NCBI RefSeq assembly: GCF_900626075.1
Contig: NZ_UYZY01000001.1
Coordinates: forward strand, 744,001-808,000
Direction: 5' to 3'
DNA length: 64,000 bases
DNA from: Clostridium transplantifaecale
GTDB taxonomy: Bacteria; Bacillota; Clostridia; Lachnospirales; Lachnospiraceae
Positions 45,412 through 54,477 of this stretch are shown one piece after another. The notes under the pieces are model-generated. The model saw nothing but the letters and a program-made list of their open reading frames with translations. It searched no databases and was not told where the DNA came from. The position numbers were made by a program, and so were the translations under genes. How positions within the stretch are numbered: the stretch's first letter is position 1; each line of letters begins with the position of its first letter.

Positions 45412-46590
45412 TTAGTTATTCACAATGTCTTTTACCTGATCGGTTGTTAATTCGGCAACATCGGATACCGTGATTTCGCCGGATTGGATCTTTCCAAGGA
45501 TTTCTTCTACCTTGGCAACATTTTCTTCACCGATGCTCTTTGTCAGGTTGTCGTTGAATACGATACCTACTGCATCATCTTTCAGGCCGTATGTTGCAGT
45601 TGTTCCAAACGGAACTTTGGAAACGTCTTCCACATAGTCGGAACAGATTTTGAATAATGCGTTGTCAAGAAGCTTTAAGCTGGAAGTAATGACAGATGCC
45701 TGTAAGTTGGAACCTTCCAGTGTTCTGTACTGGTCGCTGTCCACGCCGATGGCCATAACGCCGTCTTTCTCTGCCGCTGCTTCGATAACGCCGTTGCCTG
45801 CGCCGCCTGCTACCTGGAATACGATGTCTGCACCTTCGGAAATCTGTGCATTGGCAAGATCTTTTGCTTTTGCAGTATCCATAAAGTCACCAACGTAAGC
45901 TGTTAAAATTTTCGTCTCAGGATCTACGTATTTAGCTCCTTCTGCATAACCTACGAGGAAGTTGTTAACGGTTGTGCTCTCTGTGCCGCCTACAAAACCG
46001 ATAGTCTTGTCCGTATTGGCTGCATTTTCGCCTGTTGTGTAGTATGCTGCTACGGCTCCTGCAAGGAAACCGGACTGGTTGGAATCGAATAATACGGTTA
46101 ATACGTTGCCTAAGTCACCGGAAGTATAATCTACATCCTGGTCAAAGAGGATGAATTTTGTATCCGGGTACTCCAGCGGGATTGTCTCAAAGTTTTCCTT
46201 GTTCTGAAAACCGGTTCCTACGATAATGTCTGCGCCGCTGTCTGCCGCATCGTAGAAAGCTGCCTGCCACTTTGTCGTGTCGTCGCCCATCTCAACAACG
46301 TTAACTTCGAATTTGTCGCCCATCTCTTCCTGGACTCTCATAGCACCTTCATAGGCGGACTGCTGGAAAGAAAGGTCGTTCTTACGGCCGATGCAGAGTG
46401 TCATTTTTAACTTTTCTCCGCTTCCTGCCGCGTCTGCTGCTTTTGTTTCGCCGTCTGCTGCCGGCTCTGCTTCACTTCCTGCAGGCGCTTTCGTCTCTTC
46501 CGCTGTTTTGCCGCCTCCGCAGGCAGTCATGGACATTGCCATTGCCGCAGTCAGGATGATCGCTGCTGCTTTTTTGATTGATTTTCTCAT
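45412..46590 (-). CDS. BMP/Med-family nucleoside-binding lipoprotein
   Basis: 392 residues with a lipoprotein signal ending in the lipobox AMSMTACG, a Thr/Ala/Glu-rich linker and a periplasmic-binding fold (TLCIGRKNDLSFQQSAYEGAM, IVGTGFQNKENFETI, FVGGTESTTVNNFLVGY). The Bmp/Med group binds purine nucleosides. It is the last gene of the deoD-ABC operon, although binding-protein genes usually come first. SD AAGGAGG; 154 bp separate it from the upstream permease. It is probably made in excess from the same or its own promoter. Confidence 0.93.
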   Translation of the reverse strand: MRKSIKKAAAIILTAAMAMSMTACGGGKTAEETKAPAGSEAEPAADGETKAADAAGSGEKLKMTLCIGRKNDLSFQQSAYEGAMRVQEEMGDKFEVNVVEMGDDTTKWQAAFYDAADSGADIIVGTGFQNKENFETIPLEYPDTKFILFDQDVDYTSGDLGNVLTVLFDSNQSGFLAGAVAAYYTTGENAANTDKTIGFVGGTESTTVNNFLVGYAEGAKYVDPETKILTAYVGDFMDTAKAKDLANAQISEGADIVFQVAGGAGNGVIEAAAEKDGVMAIGVDSDQYRTLEGSNLQASVITSSLKLLDNALFKICSDYVEDVSKVPFGTTATYGLKDDAVGIVFNDNLTKSIGEENVAKVEEILGKIQSGEITVSDVAELTTDQVKDIVNN

Positions 46591-46744
46591 AATGTTCCTC
46601 CTTAGAACGTGTGAATAAGTATTTTATATCAAAGGGCGCTTTTCCCAAAGATAGCATAAATATAACATATAAAAACAAATTGTAAACGTGCTGCCGCCCG
46701 ATGCACCGCTTTGTTCAGACGGACTGTGAGCCGTAGCAGTGATT

Positions 46745-47659
46745 TTACAAAGAATCCTCGGTTTTTCTCTTCACCTTGTAATAGAAACTGAATATTACAT
46801 AGAAAATGATGATGGACGCGTAAGGAATAATCGTAATAAGGTACGGATCTACATTGTTGTTCTGCAGATAAATGGAAATACCGCTGCCAAATCCGTAAAG
46901 GATGGAGCTGACCATTCCCATCAGCGCATTGCCGGCCGCCATTGCATTGGTTGCCAGCGCGATGTAGCCGCGGCCCGCAACCATACCGGATGTAAAACGG
47001 TTTACATATCCCATGGACAGGTACATTCCTCCAAGGGATGCTAAGAAACCACTGATAAACATAGCCTGGTAGCGCACCTTTTTTACATTGATGCCGACGG
47101 AACGGGCTGCTTCTTCCGATTCTCCCACGGCCCTGATATGGATGCCGAAAGATGTCTTTTTAAGCATAATGAACATCAAGATTGTAACAATAAACGCGAT
47201 ATAAGTCAAACTGTTATGTCCGGACAGAACGTCGCCCAGTCCCGGGATATCCTTGATCACCGGAATCTGCAGCGCCGGGAAAGCCGATGATGCCAGAGAG
47301 TTGCTGGCATTCTTATCTCCCGTGATGGAATACAGACAGAATACGGAACCGCCGCTGGCCGCCAGGTTAAGCGCCACACCGGTAATAACCTGATTGGCCT
47401 TCAGATGCTGTACAAAATAAGCGAGCAGCATGGTAAAGGCAATTCCCGCCGCAAGGCCCGCAATCGCTCCCACCAGAAGACTTCCTGTAAAGCCGCTGCC
47501 TAAAACTCCGCAGAGAGCCGCGATTGTCATCGCTCCCTCCAGTCCCAGATTAAGTACGCCCGAACGGCTGGCAATCAGGGCCGCCATCGTAGCAAAGAGA
47601 ACCGGTGTCGTGGCGCGGAGAACGGTAAACCAAAAATCAAGATTTGTTATAAAGTCCAT
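46745..47659 (-). CDS. ABC transporter permease (NupQ-like)
   Basis: 304 residues, about eight to nine membrane segments, of the BPD_transp_2 family that serves nucleoside or sugar importers (FATMAALIASRSGVLNLGLEGAM is the conserved N-terminal block, and the coupling helix lies in SVGINVKKVRYQAMF). It is the second permease, with SD AAGGAGG and its start 11 bp past the other permease's stop. Confidence 0.92.
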   Translation of the reverse strand: MDFITNLDFWFTVLRATTPVLFATMAALIASRSGVLNLGLEGAMTIAALCGVLGSGFTGSLLVGAIAGLAAGIAFTMLLAYFVQHLKANQVITGVALNLAASGGSVFCLYSITGDKNASNSLASSAFPALQIPVIKDIPGLGDVLSGHNSLTYIAFIVTILMFIMLKKTSFGIHIRAVGESEEAARSVGINVKKVRYQAMFISGFLASLGGMYLSMGYVNRFTSGMVAGRGYIALATNAMAAGNALMGMVSSILYGFGSGISIYLQNNNVDPYLITIIPYASIIIFYVIFSFYYKVKRKTEDSL

Positions 47660-47670
47660 TTTTCCCCTCC

Positions 47671-48750
47671 TTAGATCGCGCCTTCTGCATCCACCGTCTG
47701 GTTTTGCAGCGCTTCTCTTTCTTCTTTATTCTTCTTCATCTTATACAGGAACCGCTCGGAGGCGATCAGCATGATCATGATACCCTGGATGATGGAAACG
47801 ATCTCAGAGTCCACATCACCGCCCCTGGACATTACCAGGGCTCCGATACGGATATAGGAGATGAAAAAGGCGGAAACAGGTATCATAAGCGGTTTTGTAC
47901 CGGCCAGCAGGTTAATTAAAATACCGTCCCACACATAGGTTTGGGCCGTAATCCACTGGAATTTCTTGTACATGCCGATCATCTCGACGCCACCGCCAAG
48001 ACCGGCCAGCATACCGCCGATGAGCTGGGAGCCGATAACGACTCCGCCGATTTTGATACCTGCGTATTTTGCAAAGTTCTCGTTGGAACCGGTGATTTTC
48101 AGTTCACGGCCGAACTTTGACTTGTCCATCAGAATCCACATGATGATTACCGCAATAATCATGATAATCAGGCCATAATGGGTGTTTGTCCCTTTCATCA
48201 TCTTGCCCAGGGTCGCCGTCGGCTGGAACCCGATAGAAAATGAGCCGTTGGAGGTGTCCAGGAAAAACTTTCTGATCAGCCAGTAACCGAAGTTAAAAAA
48301 GATATAGTTCATCATCAGCGAAATTACAAGCTCATTGGCGCCTGTCTTTTTCCTGATGAGAACCGGAATGATGCCGATCACGCCGCCCACCGCCGTGGCA
48401 GCGACGAGGATTACAATCTGGTGCACGATATTCGGCATCGGACAGGCAATAGCGATTGTCGCCGCCATAACGCCTGCAAAATAGAAGGAGCTGTCGGCCA
48501 CCATGGAAAACAGGCCGCTCTTATGCATGACATTGATGGCAAGTCCGCAGAATACAAGCGGAATCATCGTCTCAATTACGTTAAAGAAGTTTCTCTTTGT
48601 CGAAAATGGCCCGAGCAGGAATTTGTAAAGAGCCGTCCACGGATCGTCCGCCACCGCGAAGATAATCACTGCCGCTATTAGAAGGGCGATCAGGATGGAC
48701 GCCGTTACACGGATCACTCCATACCATTCAAACTTTTTCTTCTTGTTCAT
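47671..48750 (-). CDS. ABC transporter permease (NupP-like)
   Basis: 359 residues with a BPD_transp_2 fold (FCGLAINVMHKSGLFSMVADSSFY, GGMLAGLGGGVEMIG). The start at 48750 overlaps the end of the ATPase gene closely, with AAGGAGG in the ATPase tail, arguing for coupled translation. A longer frame to 48876 lies inside the ATPase gene and is rejected. It pairs with the permease downstream. Confidence 0.92.
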   Translation of the reverse strand: MNKKKKFEWYGVIRVTASILIALLIAAVIIFAVADDPWTALYKFLLGPFSTKRNFFNVIETMIPLVFCGLAINVMHKSGLFSMVADSSFYFAGVMAATIAIACPMPNIVHQIVILVAATAVGGVIGIIPVLIRKKTGANELVISLMMNYIFFNFGYWLIRKFFLDTSNGSFSIGFQPTATLGKMMKGTNTHYGLIIMIIAVIIMWILMDKSKFGRELKITGSNENFAKYAGIKIGGVVIGSQLIGGMLAGLGGGVEMIGMYKKFQWITAQTYVWDGILINLLAGTKPLMIPVSAFFISYIRIGALVMSRGGDVDSEIVSIIQGIMIMLIASERFLYKMKKNKEEREALQNQTVDAEGAI

Positions 48751-48751
48751 C

Positions 48752-50290
48752 TTACGCCTCCTTAAGCTTCTCTTCGGAATCGGATTTAAGCCCCAGCATG
48801 TAAAGGCCAAGCTCTTCTTCCGTCGTATTCGGGACATCGCAAAGGACACCCGCGATCTTTCCCTGATGGAATACAATCACGCGATCGCTTAGTGCCTTTA
48901 ACTCCGCCAGGTCGGCGCTTACGAGAATCAGGGATTTATTCTCATCCCTCATCTCCAGAATCTTTTTGTGGATAAACTCCATGGCGCCCACGTCCACGCC
49001 GCGGGTCGGCTGGTTCAGGATGATGACATCCGCTCCCGCCGTAAATTCTCTCGCTACAATGGCCTTCTGGATGTTGCCGCCGGAAAGGCTCTTGATGCTG
49101 ATATCTAGGCTGGACGTCTTGACTTTAAAGTCCGCAACACAGCTTTCGCAGTAGCTTTCTATGGCCTTCTGATCCAGAATCGAGTTTTTGGAAAGTTTAT
49201 CTAAGCTGGCTGCAATCAGGTTGTCGCGCACGCTCATCTCCGGCGCGCTGCCGTTTAAGTTGCGGTCCTCGGGCACATGGGCAATACCCAGCTTCCGGTT
49301 CTCCCGGATCGTCTTTTTACAGAGGTCTTCGCCCCGGTACAGGATGGATCCGCTCTCCGCCTTCATATTGCCGGTCAGGATCTCCATTGCTTCCTTCTGT
49401 CCGTTGCCTTCGATGCCTGCAATGCCGAGCACCTCGCCCTGTCTTAAGGAGAAACAGAGGTCGTCCAGCTTCTTTGTGCCGAATTTGTCGGTATAACTTA
49501 AGTTCTCCACCGTCAGAATCTTGTCTCCGAACTCCTGAGGCGTCTTTTCGTATTCCAGTTTGACGTCACGTCCCACCATCAGGCGCGAGATTTCCTCCGC
49601 CGTCACGTCTTCCACCCGGTATGTGCCGATGGAGCGGCCATCCTTTAACACGGTCAGCCGGTCGCAGAGGTATTTCACCTCATGGAGCTTGTGGGAAATA
49701 AAGATAATCGTGTATCCCTCTTTCTTGAGGTTTAAAAGCTGTTCAAAAAGCTCTTCCGTCTCCTGCGGGGCAAGTACGGCCGTAGGCTCATCCAGTATGA
49801 TAATCTTCGCGCCGCGGTACATGGTTTTTAAAATTTCCAGCTTCTGCTTCATTCCGATAGAAATGTCGCGCACCCTCTTTGAGGCATCCACATGAAGGTT
49901 ATACTTCTTTGAGATTTCCTCGGTCACCTGCACCGCTCTTTTCTGATCCAGGAAAAGTCCCTTCTTTTGTTCAATTCCCAGCACCAGATTCTCTGCAACG
50001 GTCAGTGACGGCACCAGCATCATATGCTGATGAACCATTCCGATTCCGTGTTCGATCGCATCCTTACTGGAATGAAAATGCACTTCCTGTCCATGAAGGA
50101 ATACTTTACCGCTTGTGATCTCTTCGATACCAAACAGCATCTTCATCAGAGTAGACTTTCCGGCTCCATTCTCTCCCACCAGTGCGTGGATTTCTCCCTT
50201 GTCCACACTGAAGTTGATATTATAATTCGCCAGAACGCCGCCCGGATAAATTTTAGTCAGGTCTTCCACCCGTAAAATTTCCTCTGCCAT
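48752..50290 (-). CDS. ABC transporter ATPase with two fused nucleotide-binding domains
   Basis: 512 residues. The first domain has Walker A GENGAGKSTLMKMLFG and Walker B IIILDEPTAVLAP. The second has a degenerate Walker A GIEGNGQKEAME, signature LSGGNIQKAIVARE and Walker B-like VIILNQPTRGVDVGA. This fused layout is typical of nucleoside (NupA/YufO) and simple-sugar importers. A start at 50290 follows GGGG by 7 bases. 69 bp after deoD on the same strand. Confidence 0.95.
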   Translation of the reverse strand: MAEEILRVEDLTKIYPGGVLANYNINFSVDKGEIHALVGENGAGKSTLMKMLFGIEEITSGKVFLHGQEVHFHSSKDAIEHGIGMVHQHMMLVPSLTVAENLVLGIEQKKGLFLDQKRAVQVTEEISKKYNLHVDASKRVRDISIGMKQKLEILKTMYRGAKIIILDEPTAVLAPQETEELFEQLLNLKKEGYTIIFISHKLHEVKYLCDRLTVLKDGRSIGTYRVEDVTAEEISRLMVGRDVKLEYEKTPQEFGDKILTVENLSYTDKFGTKKLDDLCFSLRQGEVLGIAGIEGNGQKEAMEILTGNMKAESGSILYRGEDLCKKTIRENRKLGIAHVPEDRNLNGSAPEMSVRDNLIAASLDKLSKNSILDQKAIESYCESCVADFKVKTSSLDISIKSLSGGNIQKAIVAREFTAGADVIILNQPTRGVDVGAMEFIHKKILEMRDENKSLILVSADLAELKALSDRVIVFHQGKIAGVLCDVPNTTEEELGLYMLGLKSDSEEKLKEA

Positions 50291-50359
50291 AGTCATTCCC
50301 CTTATTATTCTTCTGTTCGTGTATTTCCGTTACTGCATACGGAGTATAAAGTAACCTGT

Positions 50360-51079
50360 TTATGCCAGTTCCAGAGCCACTTCCATCATATTGGTAAATG
50401 TGGTCTGGCGTTCCTCGGCCGTCGTTGCCTCCCCGGTCACTGCGGAATCGGAGATCGTCAGGATGCAGAGTGCATTGACTCCCGCGTATGCAGCGTTGCT
50501 GTAGAGGGCCGCCGCCTCCATCTCCACCGCCAGGACTCCCATCTTATCCCATGTCGTTCCTGCGGGAGCAAGATCCGGATTGTAGAACATATCGGAGCTT
50601 AAAACATTTCCCACATGGTAGTTAAGTCCTTTCGCCTCTGCCGCCTTCACTCCCTTTGCAAGCAGTTCATAGCTGCAGATGCAGGCGTAATCGCCCGGCA
50701 GGCGGAACTGTTTTACATAGTTGGATGTGGTGCAGGCTCCCATTCCGAATACCATATCGCGCACTTTTACTTCGGGGCGGAGCGCTCCGGCCGTGCCGAC
50801 ACGGATCAGGTTCTTGCATCCGTAAAAATGAATCAGCTCATAGGAATAAATTCCGATGGAAGGGCATCCCATGCCGGTTCCCATGACGGAAACGCGTTTT
50901 CCTTTATAGTATCCGGTATAGCCAAACATATTTCTCGTAGCGTTAAACTGTTTTACATCGGTCAGGAAATTATCTGCAATATATTTTGCCCTAAGCGGAT
51001 CACCCGGTAAAAGTATTGTTTCCGCAATTTCTCCTGCCTGTGCTCCGATGTGTGGTGTTGGTGTGTTGTGTTCTGACAT
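50360..51079 (-). CDS. deoD: Purine nucleoside phosphorylase, DeoD type
   Basis: 239 residues. It phosphorolyses purine nucleosides to free base and ribose 1-phosphate. The start [50 protein letters not shown] and [11 protein letters not shown] are hallmarks of the hexameric DeoD class. SD AGGAGG is 6 bases before 51079. As first gene of the nucleoside-import operon it splits what the transporter brings in. Adenine released could go to adenine deaminase, encoded a few kb downstream. Confidence 0.97.
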   Translation of the reverse strand: MSEHNTPTPHIGAQAGEIAETILLPGDPLRAKYIADNFLTDVKQFNATRNMFGYTGYYKGKRVSVMGTGMGCPSIGIYSYELIHFYGCKNLIRVGTAGALRPEVKVRDMVFGMGACTTSNYVKQFRLPGDYACICSYELLAKGVKAAEAKGLNYHVGNVLSSDMFYNPDLAPAGTTWDKMGVLAVEMEAAALYSNAAYAGVNALCILTISDSAVTGEATTAEERQTTFTNMMEVALELA

Positions 51080-51178
51080 AGTCATTCCTCCTGATTATTA
51101 TTTTAGACTGTTTATATGCTTATAAGCGCATTTGTGAAAATGCACCTCCAAACTGCTTTTTCATCTTCTGTCATTAAT

Positions 51179-52456
51179 CTATATTTCTTTGTATAACCAA
51201 TTTTTCAGATAAAACTCTTTGCGTTCCTTAAAATCTTCATTTTTCACCTGCAGCTGGGGGTTTATCAGGATGTCACACACGGTCTTCATCACAATCTCCG
51301 CCGTGTGTAAATAGGCATTTTCTTCATCCACAATCGCAAATTCGCTGCTGTGGATCCGCCCTCTTATCCCTGAAAAGCCAAACTGAACCGCCGGAAGCAG
51401 ATATCCCAGATCCCCGATATCCCCGGAAGCTCCGGAAACCACATTTTTAATAATTTTCTCTTCGGGGCAAATCTCCCGCATATGGCGGTAAATAATCTCG
51501 TTCAATTCTTTGGACTGTTTGAGCGGCATATATCCCGTCCTGTTTTCAATGCGGCACGAAAGGCCGAGGGCTGCCGCAGAGTGCACGGCGCAGAGGTCAA
51601 ATTTTTCCCCCGCTTCCAAAAGATCCGCGAGCGTGTTGGCCCTGACATAGGTTTCCAGGACCGCCTTCTCCGGGATAATATTGACGCTGCCTCCGCACTC
51701 CGTAATGACGGGATGTATCTGAAGGCCTGCGTCCGCCGGGAACTGATCTTTCATATAGGCGACGGCATCCATACAGAGGCTCGCCCCGTGAAGCGCATTG
51801 CGCCCCATATGCGCGGCCGCACCTGAGTGGGAGGCCTGTCCGGTAAAGACAGCTTTTTTTACCATAAAACCGGCCAGGGTGGAGTTAACGTCAAAGAGCG
51901 TTTCCGTCTCCCCATTGACATGCATGGTCAGGACACAGTCGACATCGTCGAACACTCCCTGTTCTATCATGTTCTGTTTCCCGGAAAAATAATTGATTTT
52001 TCCTTCTTCTTTTAATTTTTGTCTGTAATCGAACTCTATAAACTCCTCGGCAGGGGCGGCGATAAAACTGATGCGCCCTCCCGTCTCCTCCGCTATGTTT
52101 AAATCCTTCAGCATCTTGAGGACGCCGGCCATAACAGCGGTCTGGATACTGTGGCCGCAGGAATGACAGGGATAACTCTTCTCCCCGTCATTCACCACCA
52201 GAGCGTCCATATCGGCCACCAGGGCGATGTGGTATCCGTCCCCCGATCCAATGGTTGCCAGAATCCCCGTCAGACAGAGATCCGACCGGCAGGAAATCCC
52301 GTGTCCACGCAAAAAAGAAGTGAGAATCTGATTCGATTCCACTTCTTTAAAACCGGGTTCCGGGCAGCTAAAAAGCTCCCGTCCCAGCCTTATCAGTCCG
52401 TCTTTATTCTGCTGAATTTCCCTGTTGATTTCTATATAAAGGTCTTGTATTTCCAT
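51179..52456 (-). CDS. M20-family amidohydrolase/peptidase
   Basis: 425 residues. The N-terminal half holds the metal motif in CHSCGHSIQTAVMAG, acidic AAPAEEF, and the lid domain GQASHSGAAAHMGRNAL, with the C-terminal HSSEFAIVDEENAY. The second Asp of the usual CGHD is Ser here, though Cys and His ligands remain. It cleaves an amino-acid or peptide amide of unknown identity. It is related to the AbgB-like gene at 20973 but clearly distinct. SD is weak (GGAAAGTGACAGG). Confidence 0.85.
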   Translation of the reverse strand: MEIQDLYIEINREIQQNKDGLIRLGRELFSCPEPGFKEVESNQILTSFLRGHGISCRSDLCLTGILATIGSGDGYHIALVADMDALVVNDGEKSYPCHSCGHSIQTAVMAGVLKMLKDLNIAEETGGRISFIAAPAEEFIEFDYRQKLKEEGKINYFSGKQNMIEQGVFDDVDCVLTMHVNGETETLFDVNSTLAGFMVKKAVFTGQASHSGAAAHMGRNALHGASLCMDAVAYMKDQFPADAGLQIHPVITECGGSVNIIPEKAVLETYVRANTLADLLEAGEKFDLCAVHSAAALGLSCRIENRTGYMPLKQSKELNEIIYRHMREICPEEKIIKNVVSGASGDIGDLGYLLPAVQFGFSGIRGRIHSSEFAIVDEENAYLHTAEIVMKTVCDILINPQLQVKNEDFKERKEFYLKNWLYKEI

Positions 52457-52545
52457 CCTGTCACTTTCCGGCAGAAGCCAACGCGTAATTTTGCTATTTT
52501 ATTTAATAAATTTATCATGATTGCGGAAAAAAGTCAAATGCTGTA

Positions 52546-52637
52546 GTTGAAAAGTGAGAACGCCGACGTAGGGTGGGGGGCGGAATGGTGAGGGGAGGTT
52601 GTGAGTCTTCAGTCCCGGTTTGTAGGTTGTCGCGGGC
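52546..52637 (+). repeat. Partial unit of the palindromic element (5' end only)
   Basis: Matches the first ~90 bp of the left units: AGTTGAA, GAGAACGCCG, GGGGCGGAATGGTGAGGGG, GAGTCTTCAGTCCCGG, GTAGGTTGTCGCGGGC. It then breaks off into unrelated sequence, so the partner arm is lost. The rest of the 52457-52900 gap has a hairpin (GTCTGTCCGAC at 52808 with GTCGGGCAGGC at 52836) ahead of the AraC gene and no other feature. Confidence 0.7.
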
Positions 52638-52900
52638 GCTGCGTTTCTTTGAGTGCCTGGGGAATACCGGGTTGGGAAGGATTTTGGGCGTTTTTTATGG
52701 GACTGGGTGAATTTTTTTTATGATGACGGATGTTGTTTACACAAGTGGCTGGAATGATGGTAAAATATTGTTAAGGCAGAGATATTTTGATGTTTGATGA
52801 TGAGCCGGTCTGTCCGACATAAGAAGACAGTATTAGTCGGGCAGGCGGGGATTGTTGTTTATATAATATAGTTACAGCGGACAACGAAGGAGGACATTGT

Positions 52901-53740
52901 ATGAATGGTTGGAATGACGGCATTACCGATGCAATTGCATACATTGAAGAGAATTTGACTGAGGATATCAGTATGAATGAAATTGCAGATAAGGCGCATG
53001 TGTCCAGTTTTTATTTTCAGAAAATCTTCCATGTATTATGCGGCTTTACGGTGGGCGAGTATATAAGGAACCGGCGGCTGACGCTTGCTGCGCAGGAGCT
53101 TTGCTCTACCGATATCAGGGTGATTGATGCCGCGCTGAAATATGGCTATGATTCGCCGGACAGCTTTGCCAGGGCATTTACGAAGTTTCATGGAATCAGT
53201 CCTTCCGCAGCAAGAGAAAAAGGAAGTAAGCTGAATTCTTTTGCACCGCTGAAAATTAAACTCACATTGGAGGGCGGTACTATGTTGGAGTACAGGATTG
53301 CCGAAAAGGCACAATTTACAGTAATGGGAAGGTTACGCAGATTTAATATGGAGACCTCTTACGAAGAGATTCCCAAATTTTGGACGGAGCATATGGAAAG
53401 CGGCGGATGCAAAACCGTATGCGGAATGTTCGGGATATGTCTTAACGATGAAGGAAAGGACTTTGATTACATGATCGCCGATAATTACATTCCATGGAAT
53501 GAGGTCCCCGAGGGTTATGTAACGAGAGTCATTCCGGCATGTACGTGGGCTATCTTCCCCTGCCATGGCGCTTTGCCGAAAGCGCTGCAGGATGTGAATA
53601 CAAGGATATGGAGCGAATGGCTGCCGTCCTGCAAGGCGTATAAGATTGCAGGAAACTATAATATCGAGATGTATACACCGCCACGTGAAAATCCGGACGA
53701 CAACTATAACGAGATATGGATTCCTGTAGAGAAGGTATAA
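52901..53740 (+). CDS. AraC-family regulator with a GyrI-like ligand domain
   Basis: 279 residues. The N-terminal AraC double HTH spans about residues 10-105 (AYIEENLTEDISMNEIADKAHVS, FHVLCGFTVGEYIRNRRL, YDSPDSFARAFTKFHGISPS). The C-terminal domain is the GyrI/effector-binding fold (FGICLNDEGKDFDYMIA, YVTRVIPACTWAIFPCHG), which binds hydrophobic or drug-like ligands in related proteins. No target gene is adjacent in the same operon. SD AAGGAGG. Confidence 0.92.
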   Translation: MNGWNDGITDAIAYIEENLTEDISMNEIADKAHVSSFYFQKIFHVLCGFTVGEYIRNRRLTLAAQELCSTDIRVIDAALKYGYDSPDSFARAFTKFHGISPSAAREKGSKLNSFAPLKIKLTLEGGTMLEYRIAEKAQFTVMGRLRRFNMETSYEEIPKFWTEHMESGGCKTVCGMFGICLNDEGKDFDYMIADNYIPWNEVPEGYVTRVIPACTWAIFPCHGALPKALQDVNTRIWSEWLPSCKAYKIAGNYNIEMYTPPRENPDDNYNEIWIPVEKV

Positions 53741-53833
53741 TTCACGGTTTGTTGTCATTTTCTATGTGCAGCATTTCATTGTAACGGGCATGGTGTCAGG
53801 CAATTGGGGAACAAGAAACAACGCTTTTAAAGA

Positions 53834-54358
53834 ATGATCTTCTGTGAAATGGGGGTGATGAAAATCCGGCATAAAAAAATTGTGGTTTTTTTCATATTGG
53901 TTTGCAGCCTTTTAATCATTGCCTCAGCCATATACTATCACAGGCACACCCCGGACAGAATAGCTAAGAATATTTTATTGAGCATTACCACTGACTCAAA
54001 AGTCGAATCGCTTTTCACCGACAGCCCGGATTTGGAACCGGAAGCGTTTCTTGAACACTGCAAACAGAGATACCGGCCCGATTTGACGGAGGAGGCCTTT
54101 GATATGGCCGTCCGGGATGGAACCTTCCTTACCTTTTTCAGATCGAACCAGAAAGGCGGCCGCCTGAAAAGCAGCGGTACCGAGGTGGAACGTCTGCAGA
54201 CGTTGCCTGATGATGTCAGTTTCTTCGGTGTTGTCAAAGCCGATTATGTCTCCGGGGACGGTAGTGTCTATACTCAGACATGGAATGCCAGAATCCGTGT
54301 CATACGGATAAATGGTACCTGGAAAATAAAATACCTGACTCTGAACTTTGTCAGATAG
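53834..54358 (+). CDS. Small membrane-anchored protein of unknown function
   Basis: Up to 174 residues. The start is uncertain between 53834 and 53858; the latter gives MKIRHKK directly before a membrane helix (IVVFFILVCSLLIIASAIYY). The remainder is probably outside the membrane and beta-rich toward the end (ADYVSGDGSVYTQTWNARIRVI). It has no recognised domain; the general look is of a secreted NTF2-like lipid-anchored fold, which is only a guess. Confidence 0.65.
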   Translation: MIFCEMGVMKIRHKKIVVFFILVCSLLIIASAIYYHRHTPDRIAKNILLSITTDSKVESLFTDSPDLEPEAFLEHCKQRYRPDLTEEAFDMAVRDGTFLTFFRSNQKGGRLKSSGTEVERLQTLPDDVSFFGVVKADYVSGDGSVYTQTWNARIRVIRINGTWKIKYLTLNFVR

Positions 54359-54365
54359 CAATTAA

Positions 54366-54396
54366 ACGGCTGCATGCTTATAAAGCACGCAGCCGT
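54366..54396. terminator. Convergent hairpin between 54358 and parC
   Basis: 12-bp stem ACGGCTGCATGC/GCACGCAGCCGT (one mismatch/wobble) with a 7-base loop. It lies between convergent genes and has a weak T tract, so it is only a likely terminator. Confidence 0.5.
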
Positions 54397-54477
54397 CGGT
54401 CTGTTGACCTGAACTGCCGGTTTCCAGGGGCTTAAGCCCTTATGTGAGATAATCGGCAGTTCTTCCTTAAATTAGTA

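Noticed and set aside
48751..48876. A longer N terminus for the first permease (start 48876).
   Set aside because: It would run through the 3' end of the ATPase gene; the ATG at 48750 has AAGGAGG.
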